Source of the DNA: CAZCDS01 sp964497585
Lineage (GTDB): Bacteria > Desulfobacterota > Desulfomonilia > Desulfomonilales > Desulfomonilaceae
DNA length: 64,000 nt
NCBI GenBank assembly: GCA_964497585.1
Contig: CAZCDS010000024.1
Coordinates: 1-64,000 of the forward strand
Direction: 5' to 3'
Shown: positions 1 to 9,314 of the stretch, piece after piece
Layout: each line of letters starts with the position of its first letter
How positions within the stretch are numbered: position 1 is the stretch's first letter
Made by a program: the position numbers and the translations under genes
Notes under the pieces: model-generated
The model's input: the letters and a program-made list of their open reading frames with translations, nothing else
Database searches by the model: none
What the model was told of the DNA's origin: nothing

Positions 1-3
1 AGT

Positions 4-27
4 CTTCGCCTAAAGGCGAGGGTTTTT
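4..27 (+). terminator. Hairpin plus T-run, possible intrinsic terminator
   Basis: A seven-pair stem (positions 4-10 with 15-21, one G-U pair, loop TAAA) is followed by one G and five Ts, which is the layout of a Rho-independent terminator. It would end transcription entering from the left. It lies within a frame that still resembles a PAS domain, so it may be fortuitous. Confidence 0.4.
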
Positions 28-121
28 CTCCCATTCCCCGAGGGGGACAATAATCAGACCTGATGGTGCAGTCAGATCCCTCGAGGTCTCCATATCGCTT
101 ATCAGAGACTCGGGAGGGTCG

Positions 122-3100
122 GTGTGCGGCTTTCGGGGAATTGCCCGTGACATTACCGAGCGGGAACGGGTAGAGCAGGCCCTTCGGCAGAGTGAGCACC
201 GATATCGCCAACTGGTGGAAAAGGCGAACGACATCATTTATCAGACCGATCTGAAGGGATTTTTTACCCTTGTGAACCCCGTTGCTCTCCGGATTACCGG
301 ATTCTCTGAACGGGAGATCGTCGGCAAGCACTTTACGGAGTTCATCCATCCCGACTATAGGATGCAGACCGAGCGTTTCTACAAAGAGCAACTTACTGAC
401 AAGATCCCCGAAACCTATTACGAATTTCCAGTAGTGACCCGAAGCGGAGAAACGGTCTGGCTTGGGCAGAATACGCAGGCGATCGCAGAGGATGATACCA
501 CTATAGGCTTCCAGTCTATCGCCAGGGATATCACCGATCGCAAGAAGGCCGAGGAGGAGCTGAAAAGCGCCCGCGACGAACTTGAGCAGAGGGTGGCGGA
601 GCGCACCGGAGAACTCGTTGAGAGCAATGAAAGTCTGACCAGCGAAATCAGCGAACGACAAAAGGCCGAGGAGGCGCTGCGGGAGAGCGAGGAAAGATAT
701 CGGGTGCTCCTTGGCGCCCTTCCCGACGCGGTGGTCGTGTACGACCCGAACGGGAAGGCTACGTATGTCAACGATGCGTTCGCGGAGACGTACGGTTGGA
801 CACGGGAGGAGCTTTTGGGCGGAATGATAGATTTCGTCCCAACCGACGAAGTGCAAAAGACCCGTGACGCATGGGAGAGGACTTTTCGGGGAGAGAAGGT
901 GCTGCTTGACACCAAGCGCTTCAACAAGAATGGAGATCTGCGGGACATCCAGTTAAGGACCGCAACACTGCGGTCCCGGGACGGAGCCGTTTCGCGGAGT
1001 ATCGTCATTCACCGTGACGTCACCGGATTCAAGAGCGCGGAAGAGGCTCTACGAAAGAGCGAGGAGAGGTACAAGACGCTCTACGAAGAATCGAAGAGAC
1101 GGGAAGAGCTGTACCGCTCTTTGCTCAACTCGTCTCCCGATGCGGTGGTCATATACGACCTGGAAGGACGTGCGCAATATGTGAATCCTTCGTTCACCCG
1201 AATCTTCGGCTGGAGCATGGAAGAGGTTCAAGACAAAAGGATCGACTTCGTTCCTGATGCCGAGCGACAGGCCACCATGGAAGTCATCCGAACCGTTGTA
1301 TGGGAGGGGAGGCCCTGCAGCGACTTTGAGACCCGCCGATACACCAAGGATGGGGCAGTCCTGGACATCAACATCAGCGCGTCCCGCTATCATGATCACG
1401 AGGATAAGCCCGCGGGAATTCTCGTGATCCTTCGCGATGTGAGCGCGCGAAAACGGGCTCAGAAAGAACTGTCAGAGGCCCTGGAAACCGCGGGGCAGCT
1501 TCGTGCACAAGCCGAGGCGGCAAGTCAGGCCAAGAGCGACTTCGTCGCAAACATGAGCCATGAGATCAGGACTCCCATGAATGCTATCGTCGGGCTCACC
1601 GATCTGGCCTTGAGGACCGAGTTGACCCCCAAACTTCGGGACTATCTGACCAAGATCCGGGGCTCGTCTCAGTCTCTCCTGGGGGTTGTGAACGATATCC
1701 TTGACTTCTCCAAGATCGAGGCAGGCAAGCTGGACCTGGAGTACGTCGATTTTGGGCTGCGCGGCGTTATGAACAGTCTCTCCCATTTGCTGGCCAATTC
1801 GGCCGCGAGAAAAGGAATCGAGTTCCTGATCTCAATCGAGCCCGACGTGCCCTGCGCGCTCATGGGAGATCCTTTGCGGCTGGGACAAGTGCTCACCAAC
1901 CTGGCCAACAACGCGGTGAAATTCACCGATCGCGGGGAGATCGTTGTCAGCCCAGCCCTCGTTGAGAAAAGTGTGCAAGGGGCGAAGATCGAGTTTTCTG
2001 TCAAGGATACCGGAATCGGGATACCCCTGGAGCAACTACCCGAGCTTTTCGAGTCGTTTACCCAGGGAGACGGGTCCACTACCCGCAAACATGGAGGCTC
2101 CGGCCTGGGACTCACGATCTGCAAGCGGCTTACGGAAATGATGGGCGGTGAAATCCGGGTGCAGAGCAGACCGGGCCAGGGAAGCACATTCTCGTTTGTC
2201 CTCGAATTTGATCGACAGCCTGAGGAGAAGGAAATCACTCACATCCCGCCGCTGGATCTTGTCGGTATGCGAGTCCTGGTGGTGGACGACAACAAGACCG
2301 CGCGGGAGATCCTCGAGGAAATGCTGAAATCTTTTTCCTTTGAGGTGAAGGCGGTTGACTCAGGTGAAAAGGCTCTGGAAGAGCTGGCCGCTGCGGAACG
2401 CGAAAGACCGTACGAACTCGTCCTCATGGACTGGAAGATGCCGGGGCTGGACGGGATTGAGACGGCGAAGAAGATCGATGAGGACGCCCGTCTTGCGGTC
2501 CGTGTACCGAGAATCATCATGGTGACCGCGTACGGAAGGGAAGACGTGATAACACAGGCCCGGAACGCCGGGCTCGACGGCTTCCTCTTGAAGCCCGTTC
2601 ATCAATCGCTGCTCTTCGACACCATTATGGATGTCTTTGGAAGAGAGGCGCAACGGGTGTCGCCAATCCCGCTTACCGCACCGGGACAGGTCGAAAGGGC
2701 ACAGAAGATCAGAGGGGCTCGCGTGCTACTGGCCGAAGACAATGAGATCAATCAGCAGGTGGCCACCGAAATACTGGAAAGCGCCGGCGCCATTGTCCGG
2801 ATCGCATGTAACGGAAACGAAGCCGTTCAGGCGGTAGAGGAATCAGAATTTGACGCGGTGCTCATGGATGTCCAAATGCCGGAAATGGACGGATACGAGG
2901 CTACCCGAATAATGCGAAAACGGTTTGCCCCCGACCGGTTACCGATTATTGCGATGACGGCACACGCGATGAAAGGAGACCGGGAAAGATGCCTGGAAGC
3001 AGGCATGAACGACCATGTGGCAAAGCCGGTCGAAATAGATCAGTTGCTTTCAACGCTCGCCCAATGGATCAAGCGGGTGGATCGGCCGCCTCTTCTTCAT

Positions 3101-3781
3101 TCGCCGCCGATATGTTTTGTCGATACCGAGCGGGAGGAACTGATCCCCTGCGACCTGCCGGGAATAGACGTCACATCGGGCCTACAAAGACTTGGCGGCA
3201 AAGGGCGCCTTTTCAGAAAGCTCTTGAAGGATGTGGCAAGAGACTACGCCAATACCGCGGACGAGATAAGAGATGCGATCGCTCAGGGGGACATGGCGCT
3301 TGCCCGACGTCTGACTCACACGCTCAAAGGCGTGGCGGGTAATATCGCCGCCAAGACACTGTACGATGCCGCAACCCGCCTGGAGTCCGGGCTGCGGCAG
3401 ACAGACACCCGCGAGCTGGCCCCGCTGCTGGACGATCTTGAGGACGCCCTGAAGGAGGTCCTCCAGTCGTCTCGGAAAATAGAGTCCGACTCGGACGCGA
3501 ACCCGCCCGTTCCAGGCCGTGTGCACGGCCCTTTCAACGAGACCGAGATCCGGCAGGTGGCCCCCGCACTGGCTGAACTGGCCGCGCTCCTGCGAAACCA
3601 TAACATGAGGGCCGAGGACCTGGTGGACTCCATGCGACAATACCTTGTCTCCGCCGGATTCAAAGATCAGACCCGCCGCCTGGACGACCGGCTGTACGAG
3701 TTGGACTATGCAGGAGCCCTGAAAATCCTGGAAGACATTGCTGCCACCTTGAACCTTTCCCCGGAAGGACAAGCACCATGA
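122..3781 (+). CDS. BarA-type hybrid sensor histidine kinase (PAS x3, HisKA, HATPase, REC x2, Hpt)
   Basis: This is a multi-step phosphorelay kinase, probably cytoplasmic since no membrane segment is seen. The order over 1219 residues is: a C-terminal scrap of a PAS domain (about 1-15), PAS (about 25-140), a coiled coil (about 140-195), PAS (about 197-310), PAS (about 340-455), HisKA with phospho-acceptor His480 in SHEIRTPMN, a HATPase with DTGIGIP and GGSGLGL boxes, receiver 1 (Asp770), receiver 2 (Asp916) and an Hpt domain with His1066 in THTLKG. The GTG at 122 follows a GGGAGG, but the same frame is open back to 14 and reads as the end of another PAS/PAC domain, so the natural N-terminus may be longer or damaged. 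Its stop overlaps the ATG of the next gene (ATGA), so the two are translationally coupled. The partner is probably one of the two REC-GGDEF proteins. The ligand is unknown. Confidence 0.9.
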   Translation: MCGFRGIARDITERERVEQALRQSEHRYRQLVEKANDIIYQTDLKGFFTLVNPVALRITGFSEREIVGKHFTEFIHPDYRMQTERFYKEQLTDKIPETYYEFPVVTRSGETVWLGQNTQAIAEDDTTIGFQSIARDITDRKKAEEELKSARDELEQRVAERTGELVESNESLTSEISERQKAEEALRESEERYRVLLGALPDAVVVYDPNGKATYVNDAFAETYGWTREELLGGMIDFVPTDEVQKTRDAWERTFRGEKVLLDTKRFNKNGDLRDIQLRTATLRSRDGAVSRSIVIHRDVTGFKSAEEALRKSEERYKTLYEESKRREELYRSLLNSSPDAVVIYDLEGRAQYVNPSFTRIFGWSMEEVQDKRIDFVPDAERQATMEVIRTVVWEGRPCSDFETRRYTKDGAVLDINISASRYHDHEDKPAGILVILRDVSARKRAQKELSEALETAGQLRAQAEAASQAKSDFVANMSHEIRTPMNAIVGLTDLALRTELTPKLRDYLTKIRGSSQSLLGVVNDILDFSKIEAGKLDLEYVDFGLRGVMNSLSHLLANSAARKGIEFLISIEPDVPCALMGDPLRLGQVLTNLANNAVKFTDRGEIVVSPALVEKSVQGAKIEFSVKDTGIGIPLEQLPELFESFTQGDGSTTRKHGGSGLGLTICKRLTEMMGGEIRVQSRPGQGSTFSFVLEFDRQPEEKEITHIPPLDLVGMRVLVVDDNKTAREILEEMLKSFSFEVKAVDSGEKALEELAAAERERPYELVLMDWKMPGLDGIETAKKIDEDARLAVRVPRIIMVTAYGREDVITQARNAGLDGFLLKPVHQSLLFDTIMDVFGREAQRVSPIPLTAPGQVERAQKIRGARVLLAEDNEINQQVATEILESAGAIVRIACNGNEAVQAVEESEFDAVLMDVQMPEMDGYEATRIMRKRFAPDRLPIIAMTAHAMKGDRERCLEAGMNDHVAKPVEIDQLLSTLAQWIKRVDRPPLLHSPPICFVDTEREELIPCDLPGIDVTSGLQRLGGKGRLFRKLLKDVARDYANTADEIRDAIAQGDMALARRLTHTLKGVAGNIAAKTLYDAATRLESGLRQTDTRELAPLLDDLEDALKEVLQSSRKIESDSDANPPVPGRVHGPFNETEIRQVAPALAELAALLRNHNMRAEDLVDSMRQYLVSAGFKDQTRRLDDRLYELDYAGALKILEDIAATLNLSPEGQAP

Positions 3782-4746
3782 TCTTCACCCATCCACGCCA
3801 AAAAATATTGATCGTCGATGACGCTCCTTCGGACATCAAGATCCTCAGAGAGGGCCTGAAATCCGATTACGAGATCGCGTTTGCCATCAACGGCGATGAC
3901 GCTCTGAAGGTTGTTCGTTCAGGGGAGCCTCCCGACCTGGTTCTGCTTGACTTGATGATGCCCGGTATGGACGGGTACGAATTGTGCGAGAGGCTCAAGT
4001 CCGACGACAAGACCCGGGGAATCTCTGTGGTTTTTCTTACCGTGAGAAACGAGGAGCGCTTCGAAACGCAAGGATTCCAGGTCGGTGCCATTGATTACAT
4101 CACCAAGCCTTTCAGTCTCCAGGTGGTCAAGGCTCGCGTTCGGACTCACCTGGAATCGAAGCGGCAGCGGGATCTGCTGGAAAATCTCTCGTCCATCGAC
4201 GAGTTGACGGGAATCGCCAATCGGAGACGGTTCGACGTCATCTTGAGTCTGGAGTGGCGCAGGGCGGTCCGGCGGGCCGTTCCCCTGGCGCTGGTACTGG
4301 TGGACATCGATTATTTCAAGGCCTTCAATGACACCTACGGACACCCTGCTGGTGACGACTGCTTGAGAACCGTGGCAAGGGCGCTGGCCGCCTCGCTCGA
4401 GCGAGCTGGGGATGTTGTGGCCAGATACGGGGGTGAAGAATTCGCTGTAGTCCTGCCCGATACCGACTCTCAGCGCGCCGGTGATGTGGGCGAGAGGCTG
4501 CGGGCGGCAGTTGATTCTCTGAATATCCGCCATAGTGATTCACCGGTTGCCGATCGAGTCACGATAAGTCTGGGCGCCGCGTCAACGTTCCCACAAAACG
4601 AGGTCTCGCCCCAGTCCCTCACCGAAGCCGCGGACAACATGCTTTATGAGGCCAAGAAAGAAGGACGAAATCGGGTCAGAAGCGTAACCTTGGACCACAC
4701 TCCCGCATCTCGTCCCACTCGGGAGAAAACCGATGAAAGAGTCTGA
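3778..4746 (+). CDS. Response regulator diguanylate cyclase (REC-GGDEF)
   Basis: This 322-residue protein makes cyclic di-GMP when phosphorylated. The receiver (about 8-125) has phospho-acceptor Asp58 in LLDLMMPGMDG. The GGDEF domain (about 135-305) has the active-site variant GGEEF at 218-222, a metal-binding DIDYFKAFND segment, and an RxxD inhibitory I-site (RAGD, 209-212) exactly five residues before the active-site motif, so product inhibition is expected. It overlaps the upstream kinase gene by four bases and the downstream paralogue by 14 bases, forming a three-gene operon. The hybrid kinase upstream is the likely phosphate donor (inference). Confidence 0.92.
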   Translation: MIFTHPRQKILIVDDAPSDIKILREGLKSDYEIAFAINGDDALKVVRSGEPPDLVLLDLMMPGMDGYELCERLKSDDKTRGISVVFLTVRNEERFETQGFQVGAIDYITKPFSLQVVKARVRTHLESKRQRDLLENLSSIDELTGIANRRRFDVILSLEWRRAVRRAVPLALVLVDIDYFKAFNDTYGHPAGDDCLRTVARALAASLERAGDVVARYGGEEFAVVLPDTDSQRAGDVGERLRAAVDSLNIRHSDSPVADRVTISLGAASTFPQNEVSPQSLTEAADNMLYEAKKEGRNRVRSVTLDHTPASRPTREKTDERV

Positions 4747-5650
4747 TTGTCACCGGAACGTATTGATTGTCGATGATACGCCTTCCAGCGTCAGGATCCT
4801 CAGGGAAGCGCTGAAATCGGACTACGAAATCACCTTTGCCACCAATGGAGAGGACGCCCTGAGAATGGCCAGGTCTGACAACCCTCCTGATCTCATTCTC
4901 CTCGACATCATGATGCCCGGAATGGACGGGTACCAGATATGCAGACAACTTAAGGCCGATCAAAAAACCCAAAGTATCCCCGTTATCTTCGTAACCGCGA
5001 AGGACCGGGAGCACGACGAGACAATGGGCCTGGAAATGGGAGCCGCGGACTACATTAGAAAACCGTTCAGGCTTCCTGTGGTCCGCGCCAGGGTGAGAGC
5101 CCACATGGAACTCAAGCGAAAGTCGGATCTCCTGGTCACTCGCGCTGCCTGCGACTCTGTGACAATTCTTCCCGATCGCAGCCGATTTGATGAGACACTC
5201 GAGGTGGAGTGGCGGCGCGCGCTGCGGGAGCAATGTTGGCTGTCACTAATCATGGCGAATATCGACAGTTTCAAGGCATTCAATAGGGAATACGGACATG
5301 CAGCGGGCAACGACTGTCTCAGAATGGTCGCCCAGGCGTTGACGGTCTCGCTGAGGCGGGCCGAGGATTTTCTGGCGAGGCTCGACGGCAGCGATTTCGG
5401 AGCAATCCTGCCGGGAACCGACTTCACAGGCGCGAGCTCGCTGGGCGAGAAGCTCCGACAAGAAGTCATGTCTCTGGATATTACGCACGATCAATCAGCC
5501 GAGGGCGATCGGATCACCATAAGCGTCGGGATCGCATCGATGGTCCCGAGGGGAGACGCGTCTCCTGATTTGCTCACAAGCCGTGCTTGCGAGATGCTCC
5601 ACGAGGCGAAAAGGGCAGGTATCAATCAAGTCAGGAGCGCCTCGCTATGA
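4733..5650 (+). CDS. REC-GGDEF paralogue with degenerate active site (probable c-di-GMP receptor)
   Basis: This 305-residue protein is colinear with the gene before it, so it looks like a tandem duplicate. The receiver is intact (Asp58 in LLDIMMPGMDG). In the GGDEF domain the signature is DGSDF (218-222), the usual metal-binding Asp at the start of the DID segment is Asn (ANIDSFKAF), and the conserved LTGIANRR helix start is lost. The RxxD I-site is kept (RAED, 209-212) at the correct five-residue spacing. By analogy with other degenerate GGDEF proteins it probably binds rather than makes c-di-GMP (inference). The start ATG lies inside the previous gene after a GGGAG. A 12-bp palindrome (5664-5675) follows the stop. 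Confidence 0.85.
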   Translation: MKESDCHRNVLIVDDTPSSVRILREALKSDYEITFATNGEDALRMARSDNPPDLILLDIMMPGMDGYQICRQLKADQKTQSIPVIFVTAKDREHDETMGLEMGAADYIRKPFRLPVVRARVRAHMELKRKSDLLVTRAACDSVTILPDRSRFDETLEVEWRRALREQCWLSLIMANIDSFKAFNREYGHAAGNDCLRMVAQALTVSLRRAEDFLARLDGSDFGAILPGTDFTGASSLGEKLRQEVMSLDITHDQSAEGDRITISVGIASMVPRGDASPDLLTSRACEMLHEAKRAGINQVRSASL

Positions 5651-5866
5651 CTCACTTGCTCTGGCGAATATTCGCGTGACACTCTGTCTGGACCAGAAGA
5701 CACGGATCTGAAACCATCACGTTTTCGAATCAATGAGATTCAGGCGTCCCGGCCCACCGGCTGGGAAATGAAATCTCTCCTGTCCCTCCTTTGGCAGCCG
5801 GCCATGGAACACACTCGGCACTGCGAGTCCTGTCGGCCTGGCGGATCCGCCGCCTCATCAAGGGGA

Positions 5867-6406
5867 CTACTGTTCCAGCTCATACAGGAATTGGTAGACG
5901 TCCACGAAGGCTCTTGAAATGGATGAATGCGAGAGACTTGCCCGACTGTGGATCTCCTCGGCGGTTATGCGGCCTGTATCGACGAGTTGCCTCAAAATGA
6001 ATGCGAACTGCTTGTCGTTCATCCCGTATTTGGCCATGATTTCGTCATCGGTCAGACGGTCTCTTATGTCCTTGACAATCTCCTTGGCTTTTACCTTTGT
6101 CTTCCCCTTCTCCTTACGGGACGGTGCCGGTTCTTCGGGTTCACCCGCAGGACTGTCGCTTTCGTCCAGCTCCTGGATCGACTGCTGGACATCTACGAAG
6201 GCCTTGGTAATGGCCGTGTCCGAGAGCCTCAGTCGCGCGTCGAGCAATTGCTGTGTGACGAGGCTTTTGTTGAGGAGTTGTTGCAAGAGGAATTCCAACT
6301 GATTCGGGGTCAGCTCGTACTTGTCCATTAATTGGGGGTCCGTAACCCCTGCGGTGATGTCACGAACGACCTCTTTAGCCCTGATCTTACGTGGGACTCT
6401 TTCCAT
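5867..6406 (-). CDS. Uncharacterised protein built of two 72-residue tandem repeats
   Basis: This 179-residue protein is of unknown function. It consists of two homologous units joined by an acidic, Pro/Lys-rich linker. Unit 1 begins at about residue 7 (KIRAKEVVRDI) and unit 2 at about 103 (KVKAKEIVKDI). Each has a helical 'TDxxLMxKY' segment, a leucine-rich helix, and ends in FVDVxQxxxEL. The predicted all-helical units could form a helix-turn-helix or adaptor fold, but no catalytic motif is visible. I chose ATG 6406, preceded by GAGG at nine bases. The frame stays open further upstream, but that part is Arg-rich and shows no homology to the repeats. It is transcribed towards the diguanylate-cyclase operon (convergent). 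Confidence 0.7.
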   Translation of the reverse strand: MERVPRKIRAKEVVRDITAGVTDPQLMDKYELTPNQLEFLLQQLLNKSLVTQQLLDARLRLSDTAITKAFVDVQQSIQELDESDSPAGEPEEPAPSRKEKGKTKVKAKEIVKDIRDRLTDDEIMAKYGMNDKQFAFILRQLVDTGRITAEEIHSRASLSHSSISRAFVDVYQFLYELEQ

Positions 6407-7147
6407 ACGCTCTAACCTCGTTGTCCCTGATCCATGGCAACCGCCGAAGGAAGTCGCAAAAATCCGCCGGCGACCTGGGAGAAAATACTCTCGCCGATTC
6501 TTCAGTGTTTCGCCGATATGAATGCGCCGTCGATAGACTTCATCTGTCGTGACCAGTTCCAAACGACGAAACACTCGGTTCATGTGAGCTGGGTATGAGA
6601 CTTTGAGCATACTGGAAGAGCACTTTCCCTGTCAATATCAACTGCCCACATTCAGGGCGCCTCGTGGTAACAAGGTCTTGAAGGAACTGAGGAGAGCACT
6701 CCCGAAGAGGGCATTTCCGAATCTCCGGTGGCGTGATGCGCAACAAAGTTGTGTGAAACCAGGGAGTAGGCTTCCATGGGCCGCGAACCGAATGAAGCTT
6801 CGTCGAGGAATCTGTCACAAAACCACCTCTGCGGAGACTATTACAGATGAACGACGTCTATCGGGGCAAGCCGAGTGAACACGCGTGCTCCGCAAGTCGA
6901 AACGAGCAGCAAGGAAAGGTGAAACAAGTTGCCGTTCATGTGCAAGGAAACATTGCTGTTTCGGACAGCTTTTCCGCCCGGTCAGGCGCCGGTCGAAGTG
7001 CTCGATCCGCGCGCCGGCGAGTGGGTGGAAGGGCTCTGCGCCTGCCTTGACGGCGTGGACCATGAGCAGCCGGCGAGAGCGCAATGCTACGCTCGGATCG
7101 AACCTGAGAGTTCCGCTCTTAACATCACGAAGCCAAAGGAGCTGCGG
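6407..7147. other. Intergenic, no gene recognised
   Basis: About 740 bases lie between the divergent repeat protein and the kinase at 7148. A frame in phase with the kinase is open from 6929, but it has no recognisable domain and no good ribosome site. It might be the remnant of a lost sensor domain. Confidence 0.4.
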
Positions 7148-8086
7148 ATGCTCCCCACCAACGCCCACATGGATACGTCGGAAAACCAGGATCATGACAC
7201 TCTGCACGCAAAGAAGATGGAAGCGATAGGCGCCGTCGCCGTGGGTATCGCTCATGATTTCAACAACATTCTCTGTGCAATAACCGGCTTCGCCGAGCTG
7301 GCCTGCGATGACGCGCCAGAAGGAACCCCGCTCCATCACAACCTACAGCAGGTACTTCAGGCAGCGGTGAGGGCGAGAGATCTCGTGGGTCGGATTCTTG
7401 CATTCAGCCGCGGCAACGGTCCCGAAAGAAAACCGATCGAGATAGAGCCTGTTGTCAAAGAGGCCGCTAGATTCCTCAGGGCATCAATCCCGAGCACCGT
7501 GGAGATCCGTCATTCCGTGGAGCCTGAGCTGGGACTGATCGTGGCCGATCCCACGCAAATCCACCAGATCCTTATGAATCTGGGAGCCAACGCAGCACAC
7601 GCCATGCAAAGAGCCGGGGGGACGCTGGAAATACGTGCCCAGCGTACGCAGCTCGGACCCGAGTTCACGAAGAGACATCCCAGCATGGCGTGCGGGCCCT
7701 ATCTCAAGTTGACGGTGAGCGATACGGGAATCGGAATTCCCAAGGACATAGGCGACAAGGTCTTTGAGCCGCGTTTCACTACCAAGCCGAAGGGCGAGGG
7801 AACCGGTCTGGGACTCTCCGTGGTTCATAGCATCGTAAAAGGTCACGGGGGAGTGATCGAGCTGCACAGCCGAGCGGGAAGGGGTACGGTTATTGAACTC
7901 TATTTCCCGGTGGTGGGGGAATCGGCTGTGCAGCTCGCATCGCCGGCTTCGGATTTGCTCTGGAGTGATCGCACACGTAGCCGGCTCGTTGACGACGATC
8001 CGACGCCAGCCGCAGTAGCTCGAGATCTGCTCAAGAGCCCTGGCCACGAGGTCGTGACAAGGACGAACAGCGCTGATGCCTGCTAA
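7148..8086 (+). CDS. Sensor-less histidine kinase (HisKA-HATPase) with truncated receiver
   Basis: This 312-residue kinase has its phospho-acceptor His36 in GIAHDFNN, then a HATPase with DTGIGIP and GTGLGLSVV boxes. It ends part-way into a receiver domain at a TAA (8084-8086). The ATG at 7148 has AAGGAG six bases upstream, which is far better than the GTG/ATG starts further up, so no PAS domain precedes the kinase core. In relatives this architecture is PAS-HisKA-HATPase-REC. Here the sensor is missing and the receiver is interrupted. The kinase core itself keeps all visible motifs and could still be active. Confidence 0.8.
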   Translation: MLPTNAHMDTSENQDHDTLHAKKMEAIGAVAVGIAHDFNNILCAITGFAELACDDAPEGTPLHHNLQQVLQAAVRARDLVGRILAFSRGNGPERKPIEIEPVVKEAARFLRASIPSTVEIRHSVEPELGLIVADPTQIHQILMNLGANAAHAMQRAGGTLEIRAQRTQLGPEFTKRHPSMACGPYLKLTVSDTGIGIPKDIGDKVFEPRFTTKPKGEGTGLGLSVVHSIVKGHGGVIELHSRAGRGTVIELYFPVVGESAVQLASPASDLLWSDRTRSRLVDDDPTPAAVARDLLKSPGHEVVTRTNSADAC

Positions 8087-8335
8087 CCCTTTTCCGGCTT
8101 GACCCAGGAGTTCCATCTGCTCGTCATCAACTCGACGATGCCCCACGTCACGGGCATCGGATTTATCACCGGTGTCCGCATGGTTCGTAAGGATCTTCCG
8201 GTGACACTCTGCACCGACTTCACCGAGTCCCTTCCACAGGATCTGGCTGACCGGCTCAGAATAGATGAGATCGTCATCAAAGCCGTAATCAGGAGTGAAA
8301 TCGCAGTGGCGATCGCCGGAGCCCTGGAGAAATGA
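8087..8335 (+). pseudogene. Remainder of the receiver domain, beyond an in-frame TAA
   Basis: This continues the same frame as the kinase and aligns without a gap to the second half of a receiver domain (HLLVINSTMP, then LCTDFTESL and IDEIVIKAV). The usual phospho-acceptor Asp of the VITDQTMP-type motif is Asn, so the domain would be dead even with readthrough. The interrupting codon is TAA, which makes selenocysteine or pyrrolysine recoding unlikely. It is a decayed domain. Confidence 0.7.
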
Positions 8336-8489
8336 CACCGCAGAGTGATGCTGGACTGCAGTTTTGCTCTTCTCCACGGAGATTGTTATACTCGGTACCA
8401 GTCAATGATGCGCGCGACCGGACGCCGGCAGAGAGTAGGAGAACTTCAACGAATTTCGTACCTGGGCACCGTCCGAAAGGAGGCCCGCC

Positions 8490-9314
8490 ATGAAGGCAGG
8501 CGGCGTGTTCTTGTGCTGGCTGATAACCTTCTGGATGCTATCTAGTTCCCACACGTACGCGAGCCCTCAAGATGCTGACGGACTCTACGCCAAAGGTGTC
8601 GAACTACAGAGGGCCGGAAAGACCAGAGAGGCTCTTGCATACTATAAGAAGGCTCTCAGGCAAGACCTCCAGCATCGCGGCGCGATGTACGCGTCAGGGA
8701 CTGCGTTCTACGAACTCGGCGAGTACAGGGAGGCGGGGCGGGCCTTGCGAGAGGTGCTAACCTTTTATCCCGACGACCTCAGGGCTACCTCTCTGCTGGC
8801 GAGAATAGAGCTTGCCACGGGATCTCCTCGGCAAGCGAAGAAGTTTTTTCTAAAAGTTCTGGCTAAATACCCGAAGGATGTGCCCACGCTCATCGGACTG
8901 GGGCAAGCGGAGGAGATGCTGGGGAACCGCTTCGCAGGAGAGCAATACCTCAAGAGAGCGGTTGACGTGGAACCGGATAACACATCCCTGCAACTGATGG
9001 TTCGGAAAGCCAGGCAGGCCAATGAGGAGTTCCTCCAGGCACGAGTGGCTGAGAAGCGACGGAAAATCCTGACCGCGTTTAATCACGCCGTCTGGGAAGC
9101 AGCCAAACAGTGGGCCCGGATCAACGCCGCCACCCGGAGGCAAACCAGGCCAGGCACACGAAGCATTTACGAGGGGAGGGCCACAAGCTCCTATGTGAGT
9201 TCGGGCAGATATACCTCCTTCTCCGGACCGTCCTTCTCTATAAGCAGTGGGCTTCTCATACCATACCCTTCCGTGGGCGCCTCCGGAACCCAGGTACAAT
9301 TCTTCGGTTCCTGA
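8490..9314 (+). CDS. Secreted TPR-repeat protein
   Basis: This 274-residue protein has a signal peptide (hydrophobic core about 5-20, Ala-rich cleavage region around 25) followed by about four tetratricopeptide repeats (about 29-170; 'YAKGVELQRAGKTREALAYY' is typical). The C-terminal 100 residues are basic, then Ser/Gly/Tyr-rich and low in complexity. It is a likely periplasmic or outer-membrane scaffold protein. The start is well supported by AGGAGG eight bases upstream. It stands alone and no operon partner is evident. Confidence 0.8.
   Translation: MKAGGVFLCWLITFWMLSSSHTYASPQDADGLYAKGVELQRAGKTREALAYYKKALRQDLQHRGAMYASGTAFYELGEYREAGRALREVLTFYPDDLRATSLLARIELATGSPRQAKKFFLKVLAKYPKDVPTLIGLGQAEEMLGNRFAGEQYLKRAVDVEPDNTSLQLMVRKARQANEEFLQARVAEKRRKILTAFNHAVWEAAKQWARINAATRRQTRPGTRSIYEGRATSSYVSSGRYTSFSGPSFSISSGLLIPYPSVGASGTQVQFFGS

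Noticed and set aside
8084..8086. In-frame stop in the receiver domain as possible recoding
   Set aside because: The codon is TAA, the aligned position is not Cys, and the receiver has lost its phospho-acceptor.
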